Origin: Apostichopus japonicus
Taxonomy: Eukaryota > Echinodermata > Holothuroidea > Aspidochirotida > Stichopodidae
Assembly (NCBI RefSeq): GCF_037975245.1
Contig: NC_092574.1
Location: forward strand, 8,432,213-8,496,212
DNA length: 64,000 bases
Direction: 5' to 3'
Positions 1 through 12,000 of the stretch are shown here, piece by piece (positions within the stretch are counted from its first letter, which is position 1; each line of letters starts with the position of its first letter). A program made the position numbers and the translations under genes. Under the pieces are notes generated by a model that was not told the DNA's origin, ran no database searches, and saw nothing but the letters and a program-made list of their open reading frames with translations.

Positions 1-3000
1 AAGAAAACAAACAAGCCAACAAAAACAACACAAAATATAAAAAGGGCAGAGAAGCAGCCAGGCCCCGCCAGTAGCAGTTTCAATAACCAGCTGTGTGATG
101 AACCAGATAAACCCAAGTAGTGGTTTCAGCACACAGGACACAAGCCTCAAGTATAAACTGCCGCACAGCTTACTACGATTAAGTGCCAGAACAACATCAC
201 TTGATAAATAAGCTAGAATTAGCACAAAATGGTCACCTCAGACACAAACATTTGTAAAAAAAAATTATTAATCTTATTGAAGTATTATTTTTCCACTTTG
301 TTTTTCTTGTTCTTTAACTTTGATGTTTTAGATTTACTGTCATATTCCTCATCCTGGTCCCAGAATGCTTTGAAAGGTCAAATGAAGAAAAAATATAAAC
401 TTGTTGAAATTTGGTACAAAACAGAGAAGATAAGGACTTAAAGGTATGCTGTATTGGTCTCAAATATGCTAGATATTCAAATTAGGTGACCTTTGGTCAA
501 AATGTTGAACCATTTTCATTACAACCTTCGAGGAAGTTTTCCTCAGTGGGACATTCGGTCATCTTGTGTGTTCCTTAAAAGTGTCTGAGAACAATTTGGA
601 GAGTACAGACCTAGTCCACGAAAGTACTTTTTGAAAACTTCTAGCAATTATAGTGTGCTATAATTTGGGGCCTATGCTGACTACCTTTAAAGGTTATAGG
701 TATCACCAATATGCTAGAAAAGTCAAATAATGGTCAGTGAGGCTCAGATGTCAATTTGACTGCCAGTCCACTTTATTGCCATGCACTCTCGGAGCACTTG
801 TGCTCAACTGATAAATTTAGGAAGAAACGCTGCAGAAAAAATTACTGTATATCAATTATGAAAATGTACAACAGTAAATATTTTCGAGTTTCAGTTTCCA
901 GAAGAAAACTGGAGAAAGAACTGGAAAATCATATAACCAGGTTGCAACTGAAATATTTCAATGTAGAATTCTAACTGTCCTGCTTAACATCTTTCACCAG
1001 GTTTAAACTTGTTCTTTGAGGCATACTTAACAGATAAGGACATCTCAACTATTTTATCTAAAGCAAACAATTCTTGAAGGAGCTCTTCTGCATTCGATCA
1101 AACCAATTTTCAACAACTTATCTAGCAAGTATTTATCAAGCGAGATTGTAGAATGTGCTACTGACACCCTGGTAGACTTAAAAATATTTGGTCACCCAAG
1201 ACAATTCTTAGCATATATACTACTGTAAGTGAGAATTTTTAAAAGTTTGACTATTTGAAAATAAACTCTAGACAAGTCCCGCAAATGAACTCCATAGCTT
1301 TGATGTGATTTTAATAGTATATAATTTATGAATGTCACATATCTTAAATCTATATAAAGATGAAAGTGTCCCACAAATCCATAATTTCAAGATCTCTAGA
1401 AGGTGACTTATTTGATCACAAACTCCCACTACCATCCCCAGTCCACCTTGCCTTCCCCCTCCCCCTTGACACAAGGTTATTTGTCTAAATCTTTTCGGCT
1501 AATTCCTCAGGTTCCGATGGTTAAAGCGCACTTCGGCAGAAGACAACCAGGAGTCTCACAATTAAAGTAAATTATAAAACTCTTAAATATAAGTAACTCT
1601 AAAAATGTCTTTAGTGGTAAACTTCTCAATGTCCGAGAATATACCTTGTATCGTCTTAACCTCAAGGGAAGTGATTTTAAAACACTTTTGGTAAAAATCT
1701 TAGGCTAAAATCTTAAATTATTTAACAAATTTTAAACTTCCACAAGAGTTTTATGGAGTTTTCCTAATTTTCTATAATATTTTGCAGCTTTTTCATTAAA
1801 GGAAAACTGGTTAAGCAAGTGATTGTCTGTGCATGTTAGAAGTACTATTTCTACATGCCCATTCAATGCACTGCACCCTTATACAAAATAACAGAAAAAA
1901 AAGAGATAAAAAAAAACTGTAACCAAGTTACACTCCATTTGTGTCTTCTAAAAACTACAAATTTGAAAGCAAACATTGTCTTTTTTTTATTTGTGACTGA
2001 TATTTTCCACAGTATTTCATACATTGTTTAATTTCTTCACGTAAATAAGCAATAAAGAATGGTTGGTTTTCATGTTTTTGGCTAGGGTTTACCTAAGTTG
2101 GTTTCTTTGCAACCACATCCTTACCTTCTGGTGTAACTAAAAAAAATATATTAAAAAAAACTGGGAGAAAAAAAAATCAAGGGTGGCAGTGAAGGAAGTT
2201 CTCCCAGCAGAAAAAACAAATAACAAAAACCTCAGAACAGACCAACAGTTTCACTGCTTGGGGCCATTCTTTACTAGACATAAACTACACTTTTCTTTTC
2301 TCCCCGTGGATGAAAAATCGATGGAAATGAAAAGCCATGCATTAAGCAGACTTCGGTTGGAATGACTTTCTCGAAAAGCAGACAGAGCATTCAAGAGTGT
2401 GATGTAGTTTATACCGAGTTACGTTCAAAACATATAGAGACAGTTCAACAATGAGTTACATTGGAATCTTTCCATGTCTACTACAACAACAACAACAACA
2501 ACAAAAGGGGAGAAGAAATAATGACATTCTGTAAAGTTTCATTTTATCGAAAGGTCTATGACCTCTGCAAACTGCAATGTCTGCAGTACAAATATTTGAA
2601 AACAAACTTCTTTTTGTTTTACTTTACTGGAGGGGAGAGTGGGGGGGGGGAGTGTGGAAAGGGATCCATTCCACTAATGGTATTTCAGTTTTATTTATTT
2701 ATTTTTTTATGTAGGAAAATTTTTGTGTTTTTGTTGCATTACTATTGATTTTTTGTAGACTTTAACTGAATGATGTGCACAAATTTATCTCTTTTTTTTT
2801 ATTCATTCCATTCCAAACTTAATTGGCAGACAGATGATTTCAAAGAATAAGGACAGCATTAGAAAGTGGTGGCGCTATTTTAGTATAACCTGTAATCTCA
2901 ACTAGCAGCGAGATGACAAGTAGAGGGGGTAGTCAAAGAAATATCAAATATTTCTCTGACAAAAAGCTTAACCATTTCCCTCGACTGATGATGGCAGAAT

Positions 3001-4088
3001 AAAGGGGGGGGGAGGGGGAGGGGAGGCATGCACATATTACTGTAAAAAAGTACAATACAGCTTAGGAATGTAAAAGCTGTGACTGCGCTCACCCAGTTAG
3101 CTTTGTGATAAATGCAGAGTCCGTAGTTACAATTTTGAAGGCTGACTATAACAGGGTCTGTAATTAATAGTAAAGAGATAAGCCAGTGGCTGTAGTTGAT
3201 TGCTTAAATAAATTGCTAGAAATTTTATGCTTCAAAGATATGAATTTTGCCAATATTTGCATCTAGCAACAGCACAAGAAAAGATGTCATCACAGCATTG
3301 CAGCAGAAAAAATTGTTTTGGTTTTCTCTGTAACATTGAACTTAGTGTGCGGGGGGGGGGTGTCAGTCATATAAGTCTAATAGTAATCACAATTCAGGAT
3401 TTTTCATGTAACGATGTCGAGTTGGGTCAGTTGTACAGTGTGTGGTAGGCTTTAAGGGGAGATTTGCCAAATATAGCATCATAGGAATAGTTGTTAAGTA
3501 ATAATTCATCAAGAATAAAGTTTTATGGTGTGTTACTGAAAAGAGGTCATCGTTGTGTTCCGAAAACTGTAGTTACTAATTAGGTATCAGAAAGGTGCAG
3601 GGGCTCTGGTTACACTTGCAGGATCTAAGTACATTGTGTGCAGTTACTGTTCAGGGTCTTATAGATTCTGGGGCTTTACTGGGTTACTGTTTGGGGATAG
3701 CTAGGGGCAGGGTTTTGTGCTAACCACTCAGGGATCTGAAAAAGTACAAGGTCTGTGGTTACTGTTCAGGGTCTTTATTGGGTTAGGGGTCTAAGAGATG
3801 CAGAATCTGTGGTGCACATTTTATTTTTGATCTGATATGTGCTTACCTTTTCGGTTCTGACAGGTGTATGGGTCTGCGGTAACTTCTAGGGATCTGATAG
3901 GTGCATGGTCTACCAGACACTGGGGGATCTTAGAGGTGCATGCATGGTGCTGGAAAGAACAAATACTTACTATGTAGTTACATCACTATACCAAGTATGA
4001 ACTAAATCAGACATATAGTTGAAGATACACTGAGTTTTAGAAATTTATGTTAAGCCCCACCCACTCGTTAAAATGCATGGCATGGGAA
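1..4088. other. Non-genic stretch, no supported gene
   Basis: I see no exon with family similarity here on either strand; open frames are short and lack coding character. The stretch is AT-rich with simple-sequence tracts: a (CAA)n run near 2483-2505, G runs near 2641, 3002-3025 and 3350, and a degenerate repetition of a word like 'ctgtggttactgttcaggg' between about 3580 and 3930. It is downstream of the NDFIP gene, so some of it could be distal 3' flank, but this is not shown. From about 3965 it merges into a repeat also found near 53 kb. Confidence 0.5.
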
Positions 4089-4425
4089 CCAAACACCGGC
4101 CAGTTGGGACAGTTTTCAAATACTCACATCTCTCTAAACTGTCCTCCCATATCATGCTTCAAAGCATTCATACTGACAGTATAAACAGTTCCCAACCTTC
4201 ATCTGATTCTAATGTCTCCCTAAACTGGCCACCCATATTATGCTTCAAAGCACTCGTATTCCTAACCTTTATCTGAAAGAAACATGATATTCAAACTGCT
4301 CATACTGACGATACAAGTGCTTTGAAGCTTGGGACATGTATAGAAAAAAAATTGTCCTAACTGGGTCCCAAAAACAATAGGGCACATCTACAAAAGGTTA
4401 CATTTGGATGAAATTCTCAAAATAG
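3965..4425 (+). repeat. Dispersed repeat copy interrupted by a small DNA transposon
   Basis: Words such as 'agttacatcac', 'ccaagtatgaactaaat' and 'taagccccacccactc' are shared, in the same order, with the repeated block at about 52.6-53.64 kb. The copy continues with 'gggaacc' before 4089 and resumes after 4367 with 'agggcacatcta', as in the uninterrupted copy near 53.28 kb. The interruption is the element at 4097-4367. Confidence 0.7.
4097..4367. mobile_element. Non-autonomous hAT-like element (MITE), nested
   Basis: About 271 bp bounded by inverted termini: the left end reads CCAGTTGGGACA and the right end, reversed and complemented, reads CCAGTTAGGACA. Flanking 8-mers are ccaaacac (4089-4096) and ccaaaaac (4368-4375), a target duplication with one mismatch. 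The uninterrupted host repeat near 53.28 kb has a single ccaaaaac at the same place, which confirms the boundaries. No transposase is encoded. The 8-bp duplication suggests mobilisation by a hAT-type transposase. A second copy lies at 10572-10773. Confidence 0.75.
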
Positions 4426-7400
4426 AGAACCTCGACAGCTAGGTAAACATTCCAAATTTACCAGGTTTCGAGGATAATTCAGCAAGAAGATTATCTTAGG
4501 AGAGTAAAGCTTTTGAAGAATATGTACCCCTCCTGATATCACACACCACCTACTGTGACCAACTCCAGGGAAGAATCGAAGGGTTTAGTCAGTCAAAATA
4601 GGTTACATTCAATCAACCGTATCTTGAGTTCGGGATAAGATACTGAGATGGGGTTTTTCGACTAACTGTATGGAATGTACATAGCTGTATGACATTATCT
4701 ATGAAAATATCCCTTTAAAGAAATGCTATTAGTTTGCTTTTTCCAAAAGTAAAACACGAAAGAGAACGAAAAACAAGGAATTCTGTTAGAGATGACTGTG
4801 TAATGAGGTTACAAACATGCACTGATGCTAACACAACATAATACAGACAAACAAATAAAGAAAGAGAAAAATAAAAATAATTGTTGTAGAATTTTAAAAT
4901 ACCACCGATATATGGCTGACAATGGCTGCTAAAAATACTGCGAGAAAAGAAAACTACATAGACTTAAAATTGAAAGGTTCACAAATATTGGTCTACATAT
5001 GACAGTGAATTTAGTGAAGTTCAAACTCACCTAGAAGTTACAGGTAGTGTGGTAATTGAGAAACACCTCACTGCACCCAATCCCACCCCCTCATGCCCAA
5101 ATGAAACAATATCAATATAGTCAAAGGTAATAGGAAACATTCACCTTTTTCTCCCCAAGACTATCTGTGCAACTTCCAATTATCCTACATGTACATGTGG
5201 TGTCCTGTATCCACCCTCCCCCTTTCCATCCCATCCATCCCTCTTTCACCCCTCTATTTGTCTGCACCCCTTTTAACACTTGTTCAGAAGAATTTGAGAA
5301 ACTTCATGGTTATCACGGTTAAATACCATTACAACCACAAACAAACTTGTGCTCTCACTATCAAAAGATAAAACTGAACATATCAATCTGTTGTATATGT
5401 ACCAAAACATAACAATATATTTATCAGGAACAACCAGTTATCTGTGATGCTGCCCGCAAGTTACAATATTTCTAACTTTCAGAAATAAAGATAACTCATC
5501 AATTTTGTCAAGGATATGAAACTTGGCTATAACAGAAGTGTTAGTGTTCGTATTCTCTCTCCTGCCCATTTCTGATCAAGTGAATTAGGACATTTTGGAA
5601 ATGGCCATGTGTTTAAACTAACTGAAATCATAAAAATGATTTTCCTCTGATCTTCTTTTAAGGGTTCAACAGAATCCTGCCACCAGCAAATGTTAACTCA
5701 CTAAACTGGTATCAAAGAGCTCTTCATGCAGGATTTTTAATTTTCCTACAAATTGTCTTTTGTTCAAACACTCGCTACATATATTTCATCAAGTTTTGTG
5801 ACATGACTGTTAGTTTTATGCAGTTTTGTTACATCACGGCTATTTGAATGAGAATCGATTTAGTTTATACATGATAACATGCCTCAGGATTACAACAGAA
5901 ATCATACTTTAAAATATATATTTTTTCCCTTAAAAACAAAATAGATAATAAAACAGCACCAAAAATGGTCTCATACTTTTCATCAATTTTTTCAAAACAT
6001 CTTACATTTATTGGCATTCTGTGACATTTCTTACATATTGTTTTGTTTTAGCTATCAGCTTAATTAAATTATTCCGAGTAAATGGATTGTCAATCACACA
6101 AACATCAGAAGGAACACCCTGCACACATTCCTTGTCGACTCGAGTATTCAACTTCTAGTCTCCTTGATATTTAACCCTATGTTAAAGTTCTGTAATCGAC
6201 ATTATACTCAACAGTCAACATTGTATTTGTATTAATACACCGTATAAGCCACTCTGTATACATCTCTGTACTCAACACTGCATTCAACTCTACAATCAAC
6301 ATAGAATTCTCAGGTCTCAACACTGTGCTTGACTCTATACAATCAACTGTACGCAACTTTTTTAATATCAACTCTCTGTACATTCCACTCTCGATTCAAA
6401 CTCTACATTCAAAACGGAATTCACCCCTATACTCAACTCCCTGTACTCAACACTGCACTAAACTGTGTACTCAAATCAAAACTACATTCAAAATCTACAC
6501 TCCAACTCCATGTTTAATTTATTACTCCTGTTCTCCGTAAGTAAACGTTTTCCACCAAATGTCATGTCGTTGATAATTCTACAGGATTCTACAAGTACAC
6601 CATCCACCCATATTCACATGACATTATTAACGTTAACCGGCTCTGCATGAGAACGACGTCCATACTTTCAGAGAAGCCACGGAGGTGTTTGTTCCTTCCC
6701 AAATGATGACTATGATTGACCTCCAATTCTCCTCTGATGCACCTCTTGGAAACCTTTCCATGATCACTTAGGTTGTATCCTATCAGCGTTAACTCTGATG
6801 ATACTATGAACTGACCATTTACACCAGACAGAAGTCTAACACAGAAGTCTTAAAATCAAAATGAAGCTTAAATTATATCACTGGGGAAGATCAGCAAGGC
6901 ACCAATGTATATTTTGGCAAGTAAAGTATGCACCCCTTCCCCCCCCCCCCAAAAAAAAGGGAAAAAGAAAGATTCATTCACAAAGTACCCCATAATTCTT
7001 AGCACTCTCTCTAAAACATTTTTCTTTTACTAAATAGAAGCTTTTACATGATTGACAGAAACTTAAATACGATTTCAAAGATTCTAGTCTATAAACGGCA
7101 GAGAGAAAAAAAATGAAAAGACTGTACTCCAGTAATCAAGACCAAGTAACTGTACGAAGGATACCAACAACAGCTCATGACAAAACGGTCCACCGTTGAA
7201 GATCCTGCAGGGATCGAAGCGAGGATCAGGGCCCATTAACGTTAAGTACTATTTACTGACACAAGTTCTGTGCAGTAGGGAAGCAGTTTTTGAAACGGTA
7301 TAAACGGTCACACACGACAGTGATTTTATGCCCAATATTAAAGCGGCTATGCGAGTTTAGTGGCACTTCACACGTATTTTGTTTAGGGTACATGCAAACG

Positions 7401-9019
7401 ACTTATTCATCCAGGACACGACCTGAACAATAGATCAATATATATATATTTTTGACTTTTTCACGATTGAGAAGGCAAAGAGCGATCGGATACCCACTGG
7501 GGTGTTTAACTTTGTAGTGAACGTGAATGCCCTCATGCTACCAGACTTTGTAGCGTGAACGCTCTCATACTAGGAGATCAACTAGAGTCGTGATCTTGCG
7601 TTCCGGGTGGATCCCGACCGTGGGCGAGCAAGATTGCAGCGTGAAACACTCGGGAGATCAGGCGACCGGAGATTTCCGGGTACTTCCACATAAAGACAGA
7701 TCAGTGCAAGTCTAAAAGGTGAGCGCAATGTAGTACAATGACCAGCTACTAGATTTGATGTTGATTCAACAACTGTTCTCAAACGTGGACGCTTCAGGTC
7801 AGATTTATTACCTTATTACCCAAAAGAAAACAAGATCTCGATTCTCCTTGCGCTCTCAAAATGTAAACAAGCCCCCCAAAATATAACAGAACCATATCCT
7901 TGTCACTGAAATGCCTTCGTTTCAACTTCAACCATTTCTTCTCCATCTTACAGTACACCTTTCACTATCTGATGTAAGCCCCTCCCTCCTCTGCTTCTCA
8001 TGGCTCACAGATTCTCAAACGTAAGAGAATCGATTTTACCTTTACAAGAAGCTTAAACACATATACCTTTTATGCCTTTTGCTGACCGATTTGCACACAT
8101 TCATCCAATACATGTAACGATACACAGATTAAGTAAAACAGTACAGACATTTCGTTTCCCAGGCAATTACATGAATCATAATAACACCTATTTTTAAACA
8201 GTATAGAATTTTTGGCCTTTCCTTATCAAGACAGAGTTCCATTACAAGATGACAAATGTGAATTAGTTAGTTACATTGCTCCAGCATTCAGTTTGTGGTC
8301 AAAATCATTACTACAAGAAAGTACATAAAAAGCATTAACCCCCCCCCCCCGGCCCCCAAACTCCCCCTCAAATTTACAACTGTACCTTTTTTTTGTCATG
8401 TACATTAGACACTTCATATTTGTGCATGGACATTTAGTAAGTAAAAGAACATTCGTTTATACTTAAAATTACAGTTGCGTCCATTCTGAATATATGTTTT
8501 AATAAATATTTCCCACATCCAGGCGATCAAACCAGCCTGCTAAAATAATAAATGTTTTAAAAGCTATTTACAAAGGAATAGATTTAACTCACAGATTTTT
8601 TTTTTTTTTGGTTTCTAAATGGAGAAAATATTCTACAGCCGGGTTTTGCACACAGTTATTAGTAATAGTAGATTTTGTAAAGGAAAAAATGCAGAGACTG
8701 ATATTATGAGAACATGTATTGAACGGCCAATCCCTCAGTAAACAGCATGAATTAGGCAACACGGTTTGCAAAACAACAAACATCAAGTTTGTAAGTTTTT
8801 CTCAAAAGAGAAAATTTAATATGTGCAGAGTTAATTTGAGTTGTTTACAAAACAGATGAATTAGTCAAAACTGTCAAAATTCTAGCGAAAAAAAAAGAAC
8901 AATAATAAAACATAACAAATCTGCCATAATCAACTTTATGAATTCACACATTTTGTCATGTGTTTTATATACCGTAAGCTGTGTGGGTGTGTGAAAGCTC
9001 CATTGACTCCACATACATT
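4426..9019. other. Non-genic stretch, possibly including NDFIP 3' UTR
   Basis: No supported coding exon. The part just below 9020 follows the NDFIP stop codon in transcription direction, so some of it should be 3' untranslated sequence. A minus-strand AATAAA (plus-strand tttatt) occurs at 7804-7809, but the true poly(A) site cannot be chosen by eye. Positions 6150-6530 carry a degenerate CTCAAC-type minisatellite. C runs lie near 6940 and 8340. Confidence 0.4.
6150..6530. repeat. Degenerate minisatellite of 'actcaacactg'-like units
   Basis: Words like 'tactcaactct', 'caacactgca' and 'ctctacactcaac' recur irregularly over about 380 bp. The units are too diverged to give a fixed period. The open frames over it on both strands are by-products of the repeat. 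Confidence 0.5.
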
Positions 9020-12000
9020 CTACTCTGGGCGCCAGTACACAAATCGGATGTTACCATTCCGTCCACTGTAGAAATAGGCCTTTGCTTTCATGTACAGAAA
9101 GATTCCTCGGAAAAATATTAGGATTCCTGCGAACGACGATAAAACGTGGAACGTTTATGTTTTCTATACGGCCGTTGGAATGGGGATTAAATTGGTTTAG
9201 GAACTTGGAAATACATGACTAGCAAATTAGAATACTAGACCTGAGTGTGTGTAAAATGTGATGTATTCATGACAGGCCCCAGCCAAACGTTTGAAGACCA
9301 AAGTTACTTGCTTTGGAGGGGAGGGTGGGTGGGGGGGGGAGATACAGGGGTGTACACTGACAGCTTACCAAACTAGGAGACCCATTTATGTCGCACAGCT
9401 GAAGCATGGGTAATGTTACAGTTTGTTATGACTTCCGTGCTGGACGACACTGACGATTAAAATATATGGTAAATAACACTGACAACTGAGTTATTGACCC
9501 TCACTTCGGTGTATGATTGCATCATCTCTCTCTGGACGTCATCTCATTCCATTTCTTATATGATATCATTCATATTAGAAAGTGTATCTATATGTAAATC
9601 AACTTAATTTTCAAAGAAAATGCACTCTGTAGTTTTTTTTTTTATGTGGTTAAAAACAACTGAACCAGTTGGGCGGTATGCTATGTTGATCAAGAAACCA
9701 TCACGACGTGAAACCAGCTGGTACCATGTTAAATGAAAATAAAGGGAACTGAAACAAGATACGTACCACAAAATATGAGGGCAGCTAGCAGACACACGGC
9801 ACTCTGCATATATGGTGTACAGCAATCAGAATACTGGAACACGACAAAGACGAAGAATTCATGAATATTCATTAAAATTGTTACTCTTTGAAGAACAACA
9901 TTCTGTATTTGGAATGTATTTATGATAACAATGAGGTTTTTCCGAGATCTTTAAGCAGCTGCTTTGCTTAAAGCGGATGTCACCCACCTAACGAGTCTGT
10001 TACCTGGATTCACATTCTAGCATGGTTACCTGTACTTGTACTTGTTGTCAAGGATTTGTAGTTGGATTCGGTACTCAAAGGAATTTTGGAAATTAAGTAT
10101 AAAGAGTCCAGTACAAGATTAAGTACTGGGGCTTTTAGCCTTAATGCTCATATCCGTATTAACGATTCATGCTGTTGTATTGGTACGACAAGTCTACAAA
10201 CTTAGCAAACCTACTGAGCATTGCTCAACAAAAGATTATAATTGATCCCAAATGGGACACCATGTCTTGATCCTCTACAAGATTGCTATTATCTATTTCC
10301 AAACTTCCTGGTACAATTTGTTGCACTAAGGTAAAGCACTATTGTTTCAAGGTCACCCATTTTTTTTCCTGTTATGGTTGAGTACTACCAACAAACTGTA
10401 ATGAGCATAACCCAACAGGTAACTCTTAAAGTCTACAGACACTTATGAACAGCATTGTCCTAATCAATGTAATAGGCATTCGAAACCATGAAAATAGCTT
10501 GCACAATTCCCATCAAAATATTTTTTCAATTCTAGTTTCATTGAAAATTAACATTAGCCCATTGATGATGTCAGCCAGTTGGGACATTTTCCTAATGCTA
10601 ATACCTCTAAACTGTACTCCAATATCATGCTCTCAAAGCACTTGTATTGTCAGTACAAACAGTTCCTAACCTTGATCTGTTAGAAACATTATTCATACTG
10701 CTCGTACTGACAATACGACTACACTGAAGCGGGGCATAACACTACAGTATAGAAAAAATTGTCCCAACTGAGTGATGATGTAAAGGGAATGACTGCCTAA
10801 TTTTCTGTGATGTTATTCCTGTTTTTACAACCTTCATTTCAAGGACACTGAACACAGCTTTGTGGCCTATGGCTACTTTTTAAAATATTTTGTCTTCTTT
10901 GCAAAGAGGAACATCACATTATTCAATTATATATGTGGGCTTGTAATTATGGCTTAAACCTTAATTAGGGCTATGAAAAGGATTTTGATGAGCACAACAC
11001 TCCACATCATAGCTTGCAAATATTTCATGAGTTTGCCAGATTTATCAAACCTTTCAAATGTGTATATCTTGGAAACGAAAAGAGCTTTTCGATAAACTTT
11101 CAACAGATTTTGAATGAGGTTATCACACACAACAAATGTACTAAATATGGGACAAAATTGGCTAAGTGTCTATAGTCCTTTATGGCTGTCATGGTTCATT
11201 GTTCTCACAGGAAGACAATACGGATTTCTCAACTCATAGTTCAATATCTTGTGTGTAAAAGTAAGAGTGCCTGACGTTTCGATCCTAGCAGGATCTTCTT
11301 CATGCAGCCTATGAAGAAGATCCTGCTAGGATGGAAATGTCAGGCCCTCTTACCTGTACACATTCCCTTACACAGGCTCTTAAGTGGATAAGCAGTTTGC
11401 TAACAGTTTCGTTTTATTTTGACATCAATATCTCAACAACAATAACAACAAAATCACCTGCAAATCCTTATTTTTCAAAGAATTGAAAGGCTATGATGTT
11501 TTCAATGTGTGTTAATACATCCAACCTAGGTGGACCATTGACCATTTATCCATAGAGCACTGTACAGATTATACGTTTTGTCACACCTTTTCCTACACTT
11601 TGAGTCTGATATCAGTGCATGTTCCTTGCTCTGTCGTCGTTCTTCTTGTTGGAACTGAAGCAATATTAAATGATGCAATTAGAGATGTGGCTTACCATGG
11701 CGATTAAAGACCACTTGACCATGGATGCTCCAAACCCAGCGAGGGCGCCATACCTTCCTGCTACAGTGATACTCAGGCAGTATGCAAAAAGGAATCCAAT
11801 CCAATTAAAAATGAATGCAACTGATAATAAAGAGAAAAGAAAGAAGATTGTGTCAGCAACAACTCCTGGAAAGGCAAACTTATATATCATCCACTTATAT
11901 TAGTTTCAAGTAACCATCTCATAGGGAAGATACATTGGCAGTATACATACAGACTTTCAACTTTTGTAACTCTATGGCATAGAATTCAGGCACTTTCCCA

